Part shown: piece by piece, positions 8,121-16,266 of the stretch
Position numbering within the stretch: position 1 is the first letter of the stretch
Layout of the letters: the number at the start of each line of letters is the position of its first letter
NCBI GenBank assembly: GCA_044223975.1
Contig: JBGALI010000003.1
Coordinates: forward strand, 124,001-188,000
DNA: 64,000 bases
Direction of reading: 5' to 3'
From: CAZCPB01 sp044223975
GTDB lineage: Bacteria > Planctomycetota > Phycisphaerae > Phycisphaerales > UBA1924
Made by a program: the position numbers and the translations under genes
Notes under the pieces: generated by a model
What the model saw: only the letters and a program-made list of their open reading frames with translations
Database searches by the model: none
What the model was told of the DNA's origin: nothing

Positions 8121-8998
8121 ACACGGACGACCCAGAGAACGCGGGGGGGGACGACATCGCGGGGGCGAGGGCCGGTGTCTTCCGCCGCGCCGGCGATGCC
8201 TTGCGTTCGCTCCTGGGGCTGCACCGTCGGATCGTCGTCGACGGCGTGCGCTACACCGAACGGAGCGCGGAGCCCTTGCGGCGCGCCCTTTCGCGCCGCG
8301 GCTCTGGGCGGAAGGACTACGACGCGGTGTTCCCGGGCGGAACGTCCATGCGGATCAGGGCCACGCCGGGGCGCGAGTACGCCGACCTGGTGGGGTCGCG
8401 CCTCCGGCCCGTGTACACGCTGGTCGAACGGCTCACGCGCCCGGGCATGCGCGTGCTCGACGCTGGCGCGGGCACGGGCTACGGCGCGGCGTGGATGGTC
8501 GAGCGCGTCGGGCCGTCGGGCGCCGTCGTCGCGCTCGACCGCGACCGCGAGAGCGTCCGCTACGCCCAGGTCCGCTACCGCGCTCCGAACGTGGCGTTCG
8601 AGTGCGGCTGGCTTGACGCGCTGGTCGGCGAGACCGACGGTGCCTTCGACGGCGTGGTGTGCGCCGATGCGATCCACAGCGGCGACGATCCGGAAAAGTC
8701 GCTCCGAGAACTGTGGCGCCTGGTGGCGCCCGGCGGCTGGCTGCTGCTGGCGACACCCACCCCAACCCCCGATGCCGATGCACGTGCCCATGGCCGGGCC
8801 CGCGCTTTCACGGGCCCGCAGCTCGTCGAACTCGTCCGCGCCGCCGTCGGGGCGGCGTCCGTCGGCGAGGGTGAATCGGCCGCCGACGCGTCAGAGAAGC
8901 CCGCCGAAGAAAAGTCCTCCGTCGAGACGGCGGCACAGCCGACACCCACTGACGCCGGCGGCAGGCTGGTGGTGCTGATCCAGAGGCCGGAGCGGTAA
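8117..8998 (+). CDS. Class I SAM-dependent methyltransferase
   Basis: The 293-residue protein has motif I (V-L-D-A-G-A-G-T-G) at residues 113-121, an acidic residue after strand 2 (A-L-D-R-D) and a post-I segment G-V-V-C-A-D-A-I-H-S. The overall fold is like the UbiE/Methyltransf_11 group or a protein-isoaspartate methyltransferase. The last 40 residues are low-complexity (acidic, Ser/Ala/Glu-rich) and probably disordered. It overlaps the hydrolase gene by four bases, so the two are translationally coupled. The substrate is unknown. Confidence 0.8.
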   Translation: MNTDDPENAGGDDIAGARAGVFRRAGDALRSLLGLHRRIVVDGVRYTERSAEPLRRALSRRGSGRKDYDAVFPGGTSMRIRATPGREYADLVGSRLRPVYTLVERLTRPGMRVLDAGAGTGYGAAWMVERVGPSGAVVALDRDRESVRYAQVRYRAPNVAFECGWLDALVGETDGAFDGVVCADAIHSGDDPEKSLRELWRLVAPGGWLLLATPTPTPDADARAHGRARAFTGPQLVELVRAAVGAASVGEGESAADASEKPAEEKSSVETAAQPTPTDAGGRLVVLIQRPER

Positions 8999-9012
8999 AA
9001 GATGGCGTGGCG

Positions 9013-10512
9013 TCAGTGCTCGGCGCGGGCCGGCGCGGCTCGCATCTTCTCGATGGTGCCGGTGGTGCTTCGCCCTTCCACAAGGTCGACCAGGACCACG
9101 CGCCCGCCGTGCGACTCGACCTCGTCCGCGCCCACGACCTTGTCCTTGGTGTAGTCCGCGCCCTTCACGAGCACGTCCGGGCGGACGGCGCGGATGAGCT
9201 CGATGGGCGTGGGCTGATCGAAGAGCACGACGGCGCCGACCGCGTCGAGCGCGCCGAGCACGCGGACGCGGTCGTCCTGCGAGTTCACGGGGCGCCCGGG
9301 GCCCTTCAGTCGGCGCGTCGATTCGTCGGTGTTCATCGCGACAACGAGGAAGTCGCCCTCGCGCCGCGCCTTCTCGAGCAGGGTCACGTGCCCGGCGTGC
9401 AGCACGTCAAAGCAGCCGTTGGTGAACACGACCCGGCCGCCCTTGGCGCGGACGGCGCCGACCTCGACCAGGAGCTGCTCGAGCGTGCGGTGCTTACCTT
9501 GGTCCCGCGACGCCAGCGAGAGCACGGCGTGGTGGATCCGCTCCAGAGGGATCGGCTCGACGCCGAAGATTTCGACCTCCAGCCCTGCCGCGGCGTTGGC
9601 GAGACGAACGGCGTCGTGCCACCCGATCCCGTTGGCGCGTGCCGCGGCAAGACCCGCCAGGAACATGTCGCCCGCGCCCGTGACGTCGTACACCTGGCGC
9701 GCGACCGTGGGCACCGCGACCGTCGACCCGCCGCGTTCGAGGAGCAACGCGCCGTGCCGGTCGAGCGTGAGGACCACGGCGTCAAGCTGGACATCGTTGA
9801 GCAGGGCCGCGGCCAAGGCCGCGTTGTGCTCGACCGATGCCTCGCCGTGCGTGGCCAGACCCGTGGCGACCTCGGCCTCGGTGCGGTTGGGCGTGATGGC
9901 CGTCGCGCCGCGGTACTTGGCGTAATCGGTCAAGCGGGCGGGATCGACGAACACGGGCTTGCCGGCGCGGCGGGCCCGGGCGATCACGCCCTGGCACAGC
10001 TCTTCCGTGCACACGCCCTTGTCGTAGTCCTCGATGCACACGACGTCCGCCCGCGCGAGCGCCTTGTCGAAAGCCTCGAGCAGGCGAGCAACGACCTGGG
10101 GCGCCAGAGGCTCCCTCGATTCAAAGTCGACGCGAAACATCTTCTGGGGGTGGCGGGCCTGGGCGCGGCCGATCAGGTTTTGTTTCACGGTGGTCGGACG
10201 CGATGCGTCGGCGACGAGCCCGCGCGTGCCGATGCCGTGCTTCTCAAGGGCCTTGCGCAGAGCCGCGCCGTGCGCATCATCGCCGGTGACGCCCAGCGCC
10301 TCGACCGTGCCCTTGAGGGCCGCGAGGTCGAGGCACACGTTGGCGGCGCCCCCGGGGCGGTCTTCCGACTCGGTCACGTGCAGGATCGGGACGGGTGCAT
10401 CGGCGCTCAGCCGCTCGGCGTTGCCGTGCAGGAGTTGGTCGAGCATGAAATCACCGACCACGAGGGCGTGGAACGGCTTCCAGGCGGAGAGGTGTTGGAG
10501 GAGTTGGTCCAT
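9013..10512 (-). CDS. hldE: Bifunctional heptose-7-phosphate kinase / heptose-1-phosphate adenylyltransferase
   Basis: HldE phosphorylates D-glycero-D-manno-heptose 7-phosphate and then activates the 1-phosphate to ADP-heptose, the core sugar donor of lipopolysaccharide. The 499-residue product has a PfkB-type kinase domain (about 1-325) with G-G-A-A-N near the N-terminus and D-V-T-G-A-G-D-M-F near 265. A nucleotidyltransferase domain (about 355-499) follows, with T-N-G-C-F-D-V-L-H-A-G-H. Both active sites look intact. The ATG at 10512 directly begins the kinase fold; the longer in-frame extension is not supported. It converges with the methyltransferase gene, leaving only 14 bases between stops. 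Confidence 0.93.
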   Translation of the reverse strand: MDQLLQHLSAWKPFHALVVGDFMLDQLLHGNAERLSADAPVPILHVTESEDRPGGAANVCLDLAALKGTVEALGVTGDDAHGAALRKALEKHGIGTRGLVADASRPTTVKQNLIGRAQARHPQKMFRVDFESREPLAPQVVARLLEAFDKALARADVVCIEDYDKGVCTEELCQGVIARARRAGKPVFVDPARLTDYAKYRGATAITPNRTEAEVATGLATHGEASVEHNAALAAALLNDVQLDAVVLTLDRHGALLLERGGSTVAVPTVARQVYDVTGAGDMFLAGLAAARANGIGWHDAVRLANAAAGLEVEIFGVEPIPLERIHHAVLSLASRDQGKHRTLEQLLVEVGAVRAKGGRVVFTNGCFDVLHAGHVTLLEKARREGDFLVVAMNTDESTRRLKGPGRPVNSQDDRVRVLGALDAVGAVVLFDQPTPIELIRAVRPDVLVKGADYTKDKVVGADEVESHGGRVVLVDLVEGRSTTGTIEKMRAAPARAEH

Positions 10513-10573
10513 GCGCGTATGCCTGTATCGATCGTGAAATTCAGCCGCGAATGATAGGGAGCGAACGATCGCA

Positions 10574-11668
10574 TCAGGGCGTGGGGGCGGGCTCGTGGTC
10601 GCCGTCAAATACCTCACCCGGCTCGTGCGGCCGGGCGCGCACCCGCTCAAGTATCAGCGCGTCCACGCCTGGGCCCCCGCTCCGAAACTGCATTTCAAGC
10701 CGCGGACGGACCACCGCGCACGGCCACCGGTCCGCGGGCACGTGCCGCAGTTTCGACCAGTCTTTTTCCGTCACCACGATCGCCGCGGCAGGAATTTCCC
10801 GGGCTTTTTCGATGATCCGCCTGACCGTGGGCTCCCGGAAGGGATCGTGGTCGCGGAACGTGATCACGCCCGCCGGCTGCCGCCCCGCCGCGCCGGCGAC
10901 TTGGGAAACGAACGCATCGGGGTTCCCGATCGCGCACGCGGCCAGCACGGCCTTGCCGCGCAGCCACGCCACGGGCTCATCACGCTCCGCTCCCGCTTCC
11001 ACCGCGCTCAGGCCGGTCCACGCGTGCTCGCACACGGCAACCAATGCGTGCGGGCTCACCTCGGCGATCGACGTGCTCAGTTCACGCACGCGAGATTCGT
11101 CCACGCACTCGGCGTGCGTGATCACGACCGCGCCCGCCCGCTTCAGGGACGCGACCGGCTCGCGCAGCCACCCTGCGGGCAGCAGCGCATCGGCGAAGGG
11201 GGCGCGCGTCGCGTCGACCAGCACGATGTCAAGATCGCGCCAGACGCGGCGGTGCTGGAAGCCGTCGTCGAGCACGATGGCGTCAACCTTCATGCCGCGC
11301 TCGGCGCCGAACAGCTTGATGAGCCCCTCCACGCGGTTGGGCTGCGCGACGACCGGAACCTCGGGGAATGCCCGCGCGTACTCACCCGCTTCGTCGGACT
11401 CGCCCCCGGCGCTGGCGTACCCGCGCATGGCGACAGCGGGCGAATGCCCTGCCGCGCGGAGCACGTCCAGCACGTGCATGACCATCGGGGTCTTGCCCGT
11501 GCCGCCGACCGAGAGATTGCCGACACTGATCGTGGGACGATCGAACTCGATCACACCCTTGCGTGCATCGAAGCGCCGGTTGCGCCGAGCGATCACCAGG
11601 CCGTACAGCCACGCCAAAGGCAGCGAGAGCGGCCACGGGATCGGGGGCGCGCGGGGGGGCGTTGGCAT
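10574..11668 (-). CDS. lpxK: Tetraacyldisaccharide 4'-kinase LpxK
   Basis: LpxK adds the 4'-phosphate to the lipid A disaccharide at the inner membrane. The 364-residue protein has an N-terminal hydrophobic segment (about 10-26), the P-loop G-N-L-S-V-G-G-T-G-K-T at 50-60, the D-D-G-F-Q-H motif near 135 and a late T-E-K-D-W-S-K-L segment, all diagnostic of the family. Its ATG lies one base after the stop of the upstream membrane-protein gene, so they share a transcript with maf; hldE follows 61 bases downstream. Confidence 0.94.
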   Translation of the reverse strand: MPTPPRAPPIPWPLSLPLAWLYGLVIARRNRRFDARKGVIEFDRPTISVGNLSVGGTGKTPMVMHVLDVLRAAGHSPAVAMRGYASAGGESDEAGEYARAFPEVPVVAQPNRVEGLIKLFGAERGMKVDAIVLDDGFQHRRVWRDLDIVLVDATRAPFADALLPAGWLREPVASLKRAGAVVITHAECVDESRVRELSTSIAEVSPHALVAVCEHAWTGLSAVEAGAERDEPVAWLRGKAVLAACAIGNPDAFVSQVAGAAGRQPAGVITFRDHDPFREPTVRRIIEKAREIPAAAIVVTEKDWSKLRHVPADRWPCAVVRPRLEMQFRSGGPGVDALILERVRARPHEPGEVFDGDHEPAPTP

Positions 11669-11669
11669 G

Positions 11670-12161
11670 TCAGGCGTGCCCGTCCCGGGGCGAGTCGGGC
11701 GTGCCGCCGGGCGGGCCGCGTTGCAGCCCCTGCCCGAGGTCGCGCAGGTCCTGCCGGAGGTTCTGTCGATCGTCCAGGCTGATCCGGCCGGTGTTCAGAA
11801 TGTCGATCCCTGCCAGGAAGAGCACGATCGCGAGCAGGCCCGCGACCGCAAGCCAAGACAGCAGGAAGACGCGGGGGTCCGAAGGGCTCGCCAGCCCGAA
11901 CGCGTAGGCGGTCACGGGAGTTGCCAGAAGCATCATCCAGCCGTTGGCCGTGCGGATTCGACGGCGGCTCTCGGGCATCTCGGCGACCGCCAAAGCCCGC
12001 ATGTGCACCGCCAGGAGGACCACCACCACCGCGCCCACCGGCATCGCCACCCACGCGGAAATCAGGGGTCCGGAAGGAGCGGCGGCCAGCGACGGCATCA
12101 CCGACACCTTCACCTCCCCCACCGCTGTCCATGCCAGCTCGAGCGCGGGCCGGATCGTCAT
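11670..12161 (-). CDS. Membrane protein of unknown family in the lpxK operon
   Basis: The 163-residue protein has predicted helices near 38-54, 74-92 and 99-118. A Gln/Asp/Leu-rich C-terminal tail (about 125-150) probably forms an amphipathic or coiled helix. No family is recognised. Its ATG overlaps the maf stop by four bases and its stop is one base before the lpxK start. This tight packing suggests an envelope-related role, but that is inference. Confidence 0.65.
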   Translation of the reverse strand: MTIRPALELAWTAVGEVKVSVMPSLAAAPSGPLISAWVAMPVGAVVVVLLAVHMRALAVAEMPESRRRIRTANGWMMLLATPVTAYAFGLASPSDPRVFLLSWLAVAGLLAIVLFLAGIDILNTGRISLDDRQNLRQDLRDLGQGLQRGPPGGTPDSPRDGHA

Positions 12162-12799
12162 GCGGGAGTCTGCGCCAGCCGCGCCCGCCGGTCAAGCTCG
12201 CGCAGGAGAAGCCGCATCGGCAGGCCCACCACCGTCGTCGGGTCGCCGGCCACCTCTATGGGCCAACCCGCGGCAACCCGCTCCTCGAGGTTGTACGCCC
12301 CGGCCTTGCCGGCCCATTGGCCGCCCGCGATGTACTCGTCGATCTGGGCGTCGCTGAGGCGGCCCATTCGGACGGTCGCGCGATCGACCAGCAGCCGCCG
12401 CTCCATCGTGAAGGGGTCGAGAATCGTGACCCCCGTCACCACGTCGTGCACACGCCCCGAGAACCCGCGGATGATGGCACGGGCCTCGTCTGCATCGCGT
12501 GGGGTGCCGAAGAGCCTGCCGCCCATCACGCAGGCGGTGTCCGCGCCCAGGAGAATGTCGCCGGGGCGCAGGTTTGACGCGAAGACCTCGAGCCCCGCTC
12601 GGGACTTGAGGTAGGCCAGGGCCGCGACCCAGCCCTCGGGCGTGGCGGTGCCGGGCTCGAGGATGGAGTCCTCAACGCCGGGATGCTCGGCCAGGAAGTC
12701 GATGGCGTGCTGGGCCAGGAGCTGGCGCCGGCGCGGCGAGCGGCTGGTGAGCAGCACCCGCGGACGGGATCCTGTGGATGGGTTGTTCGCGGCTACCAC
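12158..12799 (-). CDS. maf: Maf-family nucleoside triphosphate pyrophosphatase
   Basis: Maf proteins hydrolyse non-canonical or modified NTPs to the monophosphate. The protein has the N-terminal L-L-T-S-R-S-P-R-R signature, L-L-G-A-D-T-A-C-V in the middle and the conserved Y-I-A-G-G-Q-W-A-G-K-A-G-A-Y segment that follows the base-binding pocket. Start choice is uncertain: GTG at 12799 (213 residues) fits the family length; TTG at 12820 would add seven residues. It heads the maf-membrane protein-lpxK run and diverges from the amidase gene. Confidence 0.9.
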   Translation of the reverse strand: MVAANNPSTGSRPRVLLTSRSPRRRQLLAQHAIDFLAEHPGVEDSILEPGTATPEGWVAALAYLKSRAGLEVFASNLRPGDILLGADTACVMGGRLFGTPRDADEARAIIRGFSGRVHDVVTGVTILDPFTMERRLLVDRATVRMGRLSDAQIDEYIAGGQWAGKAGAYNLEERVAAGWPIEVAGDPTTVVGLPMRLLLRELDRRARLAQTPA

Positions 12800-12901
12800 G
12801 GTAATGGGTAATTCGCTCAACGCCGTGCCCGGGTTCGGGATTGCGGCAATGAGATTCGCCCCTCTCCCTCTCCGGATGCGCGGGCGCCCGAGTTCCGTCC
12901 A

Positions 12902-12907
12902 TACGCT
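12902..12907 (+). promoter_or_regulatory. -10 element of amidase gene, leaderless type
   Basis: TACGCT ends seven bases before the ATG at 12915. No ribosome-binding site is present in the gap. Confidence 0.45.
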
Positions 12908-12914
12908 TGTCCCG

Positions 12915-13697
12915 ATGCACGCCCACCTCGTCCAGCTCGACATTTGCTGGGAAGATCGCGGCGCCAATTTCCGGCGCGTCGAGGACCTGCTCGACACGGC
13001 CGCGGTCTCGCGGGGCGACCTGGTCCTGCTCCCAGAGATGTTCGACACGGGTTTTTCGTTGAATACGGAGAAGACCGCGGATGCGCGGGGCGAGACCCTT
13101 GCGTTCCTCGTCGAGCTGGCGACTGATTTGGGAGTGTTCGTGCAGGGCGGCAGGACCGTGCACGCCTGCCATTGCGCGAAGGCGAGCAACGTGATGTCGA
13201 TCGTGTCGCCGGAGGGAAAGCTCGTCGACGAGTACGCGAAGATCCACCCGTTCAGTCTCGGCAGGGAGCAGGAGGCGTTCGAGGGCGGGACCAAGGTGAC
13301 GACGTACTCGTGCGGATCACTGAAGCTGTGCCCGGCGATCTGCTACGACCTGCGGTTCCCCGAGTTATTCAGACGCGGGCTGGCGATGGGCGCCGAGGTG
13401 TTCGCGCTCGGGGCGTGCTGGCTGGAAACCCGCCACGCGCACTGGAAGGCGCTGCTGCTGGCGCGGGCGATCGAGAACCAGGCGTACGTGCTGGGAGTGA
13501 ACCGCACGGGGCGGGACCCCAACGTCAACTACCTCGGCGGGAGCGTGGCGATCGGGCCGCGGGGGGACGTGCTGGGGGAGCTCGATGCGCGCGAGGCGGT
13601 GCTGAGCGTTGAGATCGATCCGGGCGAGGTCCGGCGGTGGCGGGAGAAGTTCCCGGCGTGGCGCGATGCGAAACTGCTCACGGGATCACCGACGTGA
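12915..13697 (+). CDS. Nitrilase-superfamily carbon-nitrogen hydrolase (omega-amidase-like)
   Basis: The 260-residue protein carries the Glu-Lys-Cys triad of the nitrilase superfamily: E41 in L-L-P-E-M-F, K109 in A-K-I-H-P-F and C143 in C-P-A-I-C-Y-D-L-R-F-P-E. The C-Y-D-L-R-F-P context and the short length point to the omega-amidase/YafV group, which deaminates alpha-ketoglutaramate or similar amides. A role in glutamine-transaminase salvage is family-based inference. The ATG at 12915 begins exactly at the first strand (M-H-A-H-L-V-Q-L-D). Confidence 0.87.
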   Translation: MHAHLVQLDICWEDRGANFRRVEDLLDTAAVSRGDLVLLPEMFDTGFSLNTEKTADARGETLAFLVELATDLGVFVQGGRTVHACHCAKASNVMSIVSPEGKLVDEYAKIHPFSLGREQEAFEGGTKVTTYSCGSLKLCPAICYDLRFPELFRRGLAMGAEVFALGACWLETRHAHWKALLLARAIENQAYVLGVNRTGRDPNVNYLGGSVAIGPRGDVLGELDAREAVLSVEIDPGEVRRWREKFPAWRDAKLLTGSPT

Positions 13698-13734
13698 CCA
13701 TGATCGAGTGTTTGGCGGCGCGCGAAAGAGGCTC

Positions 13735-14046
13735 GTGGATTCCAAAGCCGACAATGCCCCACGAGCTGTTGAGGCCCATCTGAGCGACCACGATGTCGCG
13801 TGCCCGAGTTGTGGATACCCGCTTCGCGGGTCGAAGGGCGAAAAATGCCCCGAGTGCGCGATGCCTCTCGACCTTGAAATCGTGACAAAGGGTCCCGCCT
13901 CTGTTCAGGACGCCCGCAAGTACCCGCTCGAAGCACACCCCGACCCTGAGTTCAGGCGATCGCAACTTGGTTGGTTGATCGCGTTTGGCGTATTCGGGCT
14001 GATCGTGATGGGGGTGCTCGCGTTGGGTCTCACTCTCGTGAAGTAA
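13735..14046 (+). CDS. Zinc-ribbon protein with C-terminal membrane anchor
   Basis: The product of about 103 residues has C-P-S-C-G-Y-P-L-R-G followed 11 residues later by C-P-E-C, a four-cysteine zinc ribbon. A single hydrophobic helix follows near residues 80-100, ending in L-V-K. The ribbon would face the cytoplasm. Start is uncertain: GTG at 13735 has AGAGG just upstream; GTG at 13708 is possible. Base composition is visibly less GC-rich than neighbouring genes. Its 3' end overlaps the convergent lipoprotein gene by 17 bases. Function unknown. Confidence 0.65.
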   Translation: MDSKADNAPRAVEAHLSDHDVACPSCGYPLRGSKGEKCPECAMPLDLEIVTKGPASVQDARKYPLEAHPDPEFRRSQLGWLIAFGVFGLIVMGVLALGLTLVK

Positions 14047-14443
14047 CCGTGATTTCGATGGGCACTGGTTCGCCGGCATATGTGCGGCCATCGGCAAAGC
14101 GGTAGGCCCCGGGCGTCCACACCCGGCTGCCGATCCCGCTGAACACCACCCAGAGCCGTTGCTCGGTGATCACAACCACCTGCAGCCACTCCACTTCCGG
14201 GACCGAAAAACTCGCGTGCCCGTTCTCGTCGGTGGTCGCCGTCCGCGTCGAGAATCGATGGATTGTGTACTCGCCCGGGGTGATCTGTTTGATCTGAACT
14301 TCCACGTGTCGGAGCGGCTCACCCGACGCGCCATCCCGCACGTCGATCGCCAAGTCAGAAGTGGCACAGCCGGCCGCGACCGCCACCATCACGCACATCG
14401 CGCCACCCCGCGCCGCGAACAAGGTCAGCGAGGTCGGCCGCAT
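14030..14443 (-). CDS. Predicted lipoprotein
   Basis: The 137-residue product has a signal peptide ending in a lipobox (V-A-A-G-C near residue 25), so it should be lipid-anchored after export. The mature part looks like a small beta-sandwich with a T-D-E-N-G-H-A-S-F segment, reminiscent of carboxypeptidase-regulatory-like or transthyretin-like folds. Its ATG at 14443 lies seven bases after the gspE stop on the same strand, suggesting co-transcription with the secretion ATPase. A link to the pilus or secretion system is inference from position only. Confidence 0.6.
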   Translation of the reverse strand: MRPTSLTLFAARGGAMCVMVAVAAGCATSDLAIDVRDGASGEPLRHVEVQIKQITPGEYTIHRFSTRTATTDENGHASFSVPEVEWLQVVVITEQRLWVVFSGIGSRVWTPGAYRFADGRTYAGEPVPIEITVTSRE

Positions 14444-14450
14444 TTCTGGT

Positions 14451-16067
14451 TCATCCCTGCCCCGCGACATGATCCACTTCATCGAGGCTCGTCGCCCCCT
14501 CCGCCACCAGCCTCCACCCCGACTGCGCCAGCGTGGTGAACAGGCCCTGCTCGATGACCTTGCGCATGGCGGAGATCGTCGGCTCTTTCAGGATCACGTC
14601 ACGCAGCTCGTTGGTGAAGTCCAGCAGTTCGAAGAGCGCGCGGCGGCCGCGGTAGCCCGTGCGCAGGCACTTGGCGCAGCCCGTCGCGGCAAAGACCTGC
14701 GTCTTGCCCATGAGGTGCTTGCCCAGGCGGCTGGCTTGGCCGGGGGAGACGCGCACCGGGGTCTTGCAGGTGTCGCACAGCACGCGCACCAGGCGCTGCG
14801 CGAGCACCAGGTCGAGCGAGTTGGCGACCAGGTAAGGCTCGACCTTGAGGTCCAGCAGCCGGAAAACCGACGCGATCGTGTCCTTGGCGTGCACGCTGGA
14901 GAAGACCAGGTGGCCGGTCATCGCGGCCTGCATTGCGGTGCGGGCCGTTTCATCGTCGCGGATCTCGCCGACGAGGATGACGTCGGGGTCCTGACGGAGC
15001 ACGCTGCGCAGCAGCGCGCCGAACGTGTTGCCCTTGAAGTCATCGATCGGGATCTGCGTGACCTGGTCGAGCTGGTACTCGACGGGGTCCTCGATGGTCA
15101 CGACGTTGCGGGCCTTGCGGTCGATCATCCGCAGGGCGTTGTAGAGCGTCGTGGTCTTGCCCGAACCGGTCGGCCCGCACACCAGCAGCACGCCGTGGTC
15201 CTGGTCGCAGATCCGCCGCACCCGCTCGATCATGTACGGGGCCAGGCCCAGCTCGTGCAGCGACGAGGGTGCGTTCTTGGTGTCCAGCACGCGCACCACC
15301 AGCTTCTGGCCGTACACGCTGGGCGTGAAGCTCACGCGGAAGTCCACCCGCCGCTCGTCCAGGCGGGCCGAGAAGTGCCCCTCCTGCACGGCCTCACGCC
15401 CCGTCGACTTCATCTGGCAGCAGGTCTTGATCAGGCCGAACACCAGCTCGCCCACGCGCGGCGGCACCTCGACGATCGGCACCATCTGCCCGTCCACGCG
15501 CATCCGCACGTGGCACGTCTCGCCCTTGGGCTCCATGTGGATGTCGGTCGCCCGCGACTTGCTCGCCAGCTGAAGCAGCAGCCGCATCGCGTTGGCCCCG
15601 TCGCTCGTCCCCGCCAGCGCCTGCGACGGCCGCCCGTTGGCGTCGATGAGCGCGATGAACTCGGGCTCGGACAGCTTCGGGGGCAGGGCGTCGATCGTCG
15701 CCTCGATGTGCTGCTTCCACTCGGTGGTCTCTTCCTGCGGCTCGGGGATCGACTCGGTGAAGCTGGTCGAGGGCTTGTTCAGCTCCTCCATCAGGAACTC
15801 GTGCGACCCCACCCGGAGCACATCCCCCGGGCGCAGCGGCGACTGCTCGATCTTCACGTCGTTGATCTTGGTCCCGTTGCGCGACTTGAGGTCGCGCGCC
15901 AGGTAGCCGCCGACCGAGTCGGGCTCGATGATGCAATGGAACCGGCTCGCCCGCTCGTCTTGCAGGCTGATCGTGTTGTCCGGGTGGCGCCCGATCGTGA
16001 TGGGCTGCTTGCCCAGCTTCACGACGGACCCCTCGCCCCGGATCGGGCGCAGTTGCAGTACAGCCAT
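14451..16067 (-). CDS. FHA-domain GspE/PilB-type secretion or pilus assembly ATPase
   Basis: The 538-residue protein begins with a forkhead-associated domain: G-R-H-P-D-N at 26-31, S-R-F-H at 41-44, S-R-N-G-T at 62-66. After a linker comes a GspE/PilB ATPase domain with Walker A G-P-T-G-S-G-K-T at 298-305, an Asp box (T-D-I-H-M-E-P near 175), Walker B L-V-G-E-I-R-D and a C-x-x-C...C-x-x-C zinc module near the C-terminus. It should power type II secretion or type IV pilus assembly from the cytoplasmic side. The FHA module replaces the usual N-terminal MshEN-type domain and suggests control by phospho-threonine partners. The ATG at 16067 follows a TACGAT hexamer by seven bases. Confidence 0.88.
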   Translation of the reverse strand: MAVLQLRPIRGEGSVVKLGKQPITIGRHPDNTISLQDERASRFHCIIEPDSVGGYLARDLKSRNGTKINDVKIEQSPLRPGDVLRVGSHEFLMEELNKPSTSFTESIPEPQEETTEWKQHIEATIDALPPKLSEPEFIALIDANGRPSQALAGTSDGANAMRLLLQLASKSRATDIHMEPKGETCHVRMRVDGQMVPIVEVPPRVGELVFGLIKTCCQMKSTGREAVQEGHFSARLDERRVDFRVSFTPSVYGQKLVVRVLDTKNAPSSLHELGLAPYMIERVRRICDQDHGVLLVCGPTGSGKTTTLYNALRMIDRKARNVVTIEDPVEYQLDQVTQIPIDDFKGNTFGALLRSVLRQDPDVILVGEIRDDETARTAMQAAMTGHLVFSSVHAKDTIASVFRLLDLKVEPYLVANSLDLVLAQRLVRVLCDTCKTPVRVSPGQASRLGKHLMGKTQVFAATGCAKCLRTGYRGRRALFELLDFTNELRDVILKEPTISAMRKVIEQGLFTTLAQSGWRLVAEGATSLDEVDHVAGQG

Positions 16068-16074
16068 TACAGGC

Positions 16075-16080
16075 ATCGTA
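16075..16080 (-). promoter_or_regulatory. -10 element of FHA-gspE gene, leaderless type
   Basis: The minus strand reads TACGAT ending seven bases before the ATG at 16067. A purine-rich GGGAGG lies beyond it, too far from any start to serve as a ribosome-binding site. Confidence 0.5.
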
Positions 16081-16253
16081 GTGGAACGCCTCCCTGTGCG
16101 CCGGAGTTGTACCGGCCGCCCCGCGGATAGTTTCGCATCCCCGGCCCGTTCGCACAAGTCGACGTGATTTCGCGTCCTTGGCCCCGGAATCCAGGCCCCG
16201 GCGCCGGGCCGGCGCGCCCCGAACACCGGCCGAGAAACGCCCGACGACGCCCC

Positions 16254-16259
16254 TAGACT
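16254..16259 (+). promoter_or_regulatory. -10 element of serS, leaderless type
   Basis: TAGACT ends seven bases before the serS ATG at 16267. No ribosome-binding site lies between. It forms a divergent pair with the FHA-gspE promoter 174 bases away. Confidence 0.55.
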
Positions 16260-16266
16260 TGACCCC

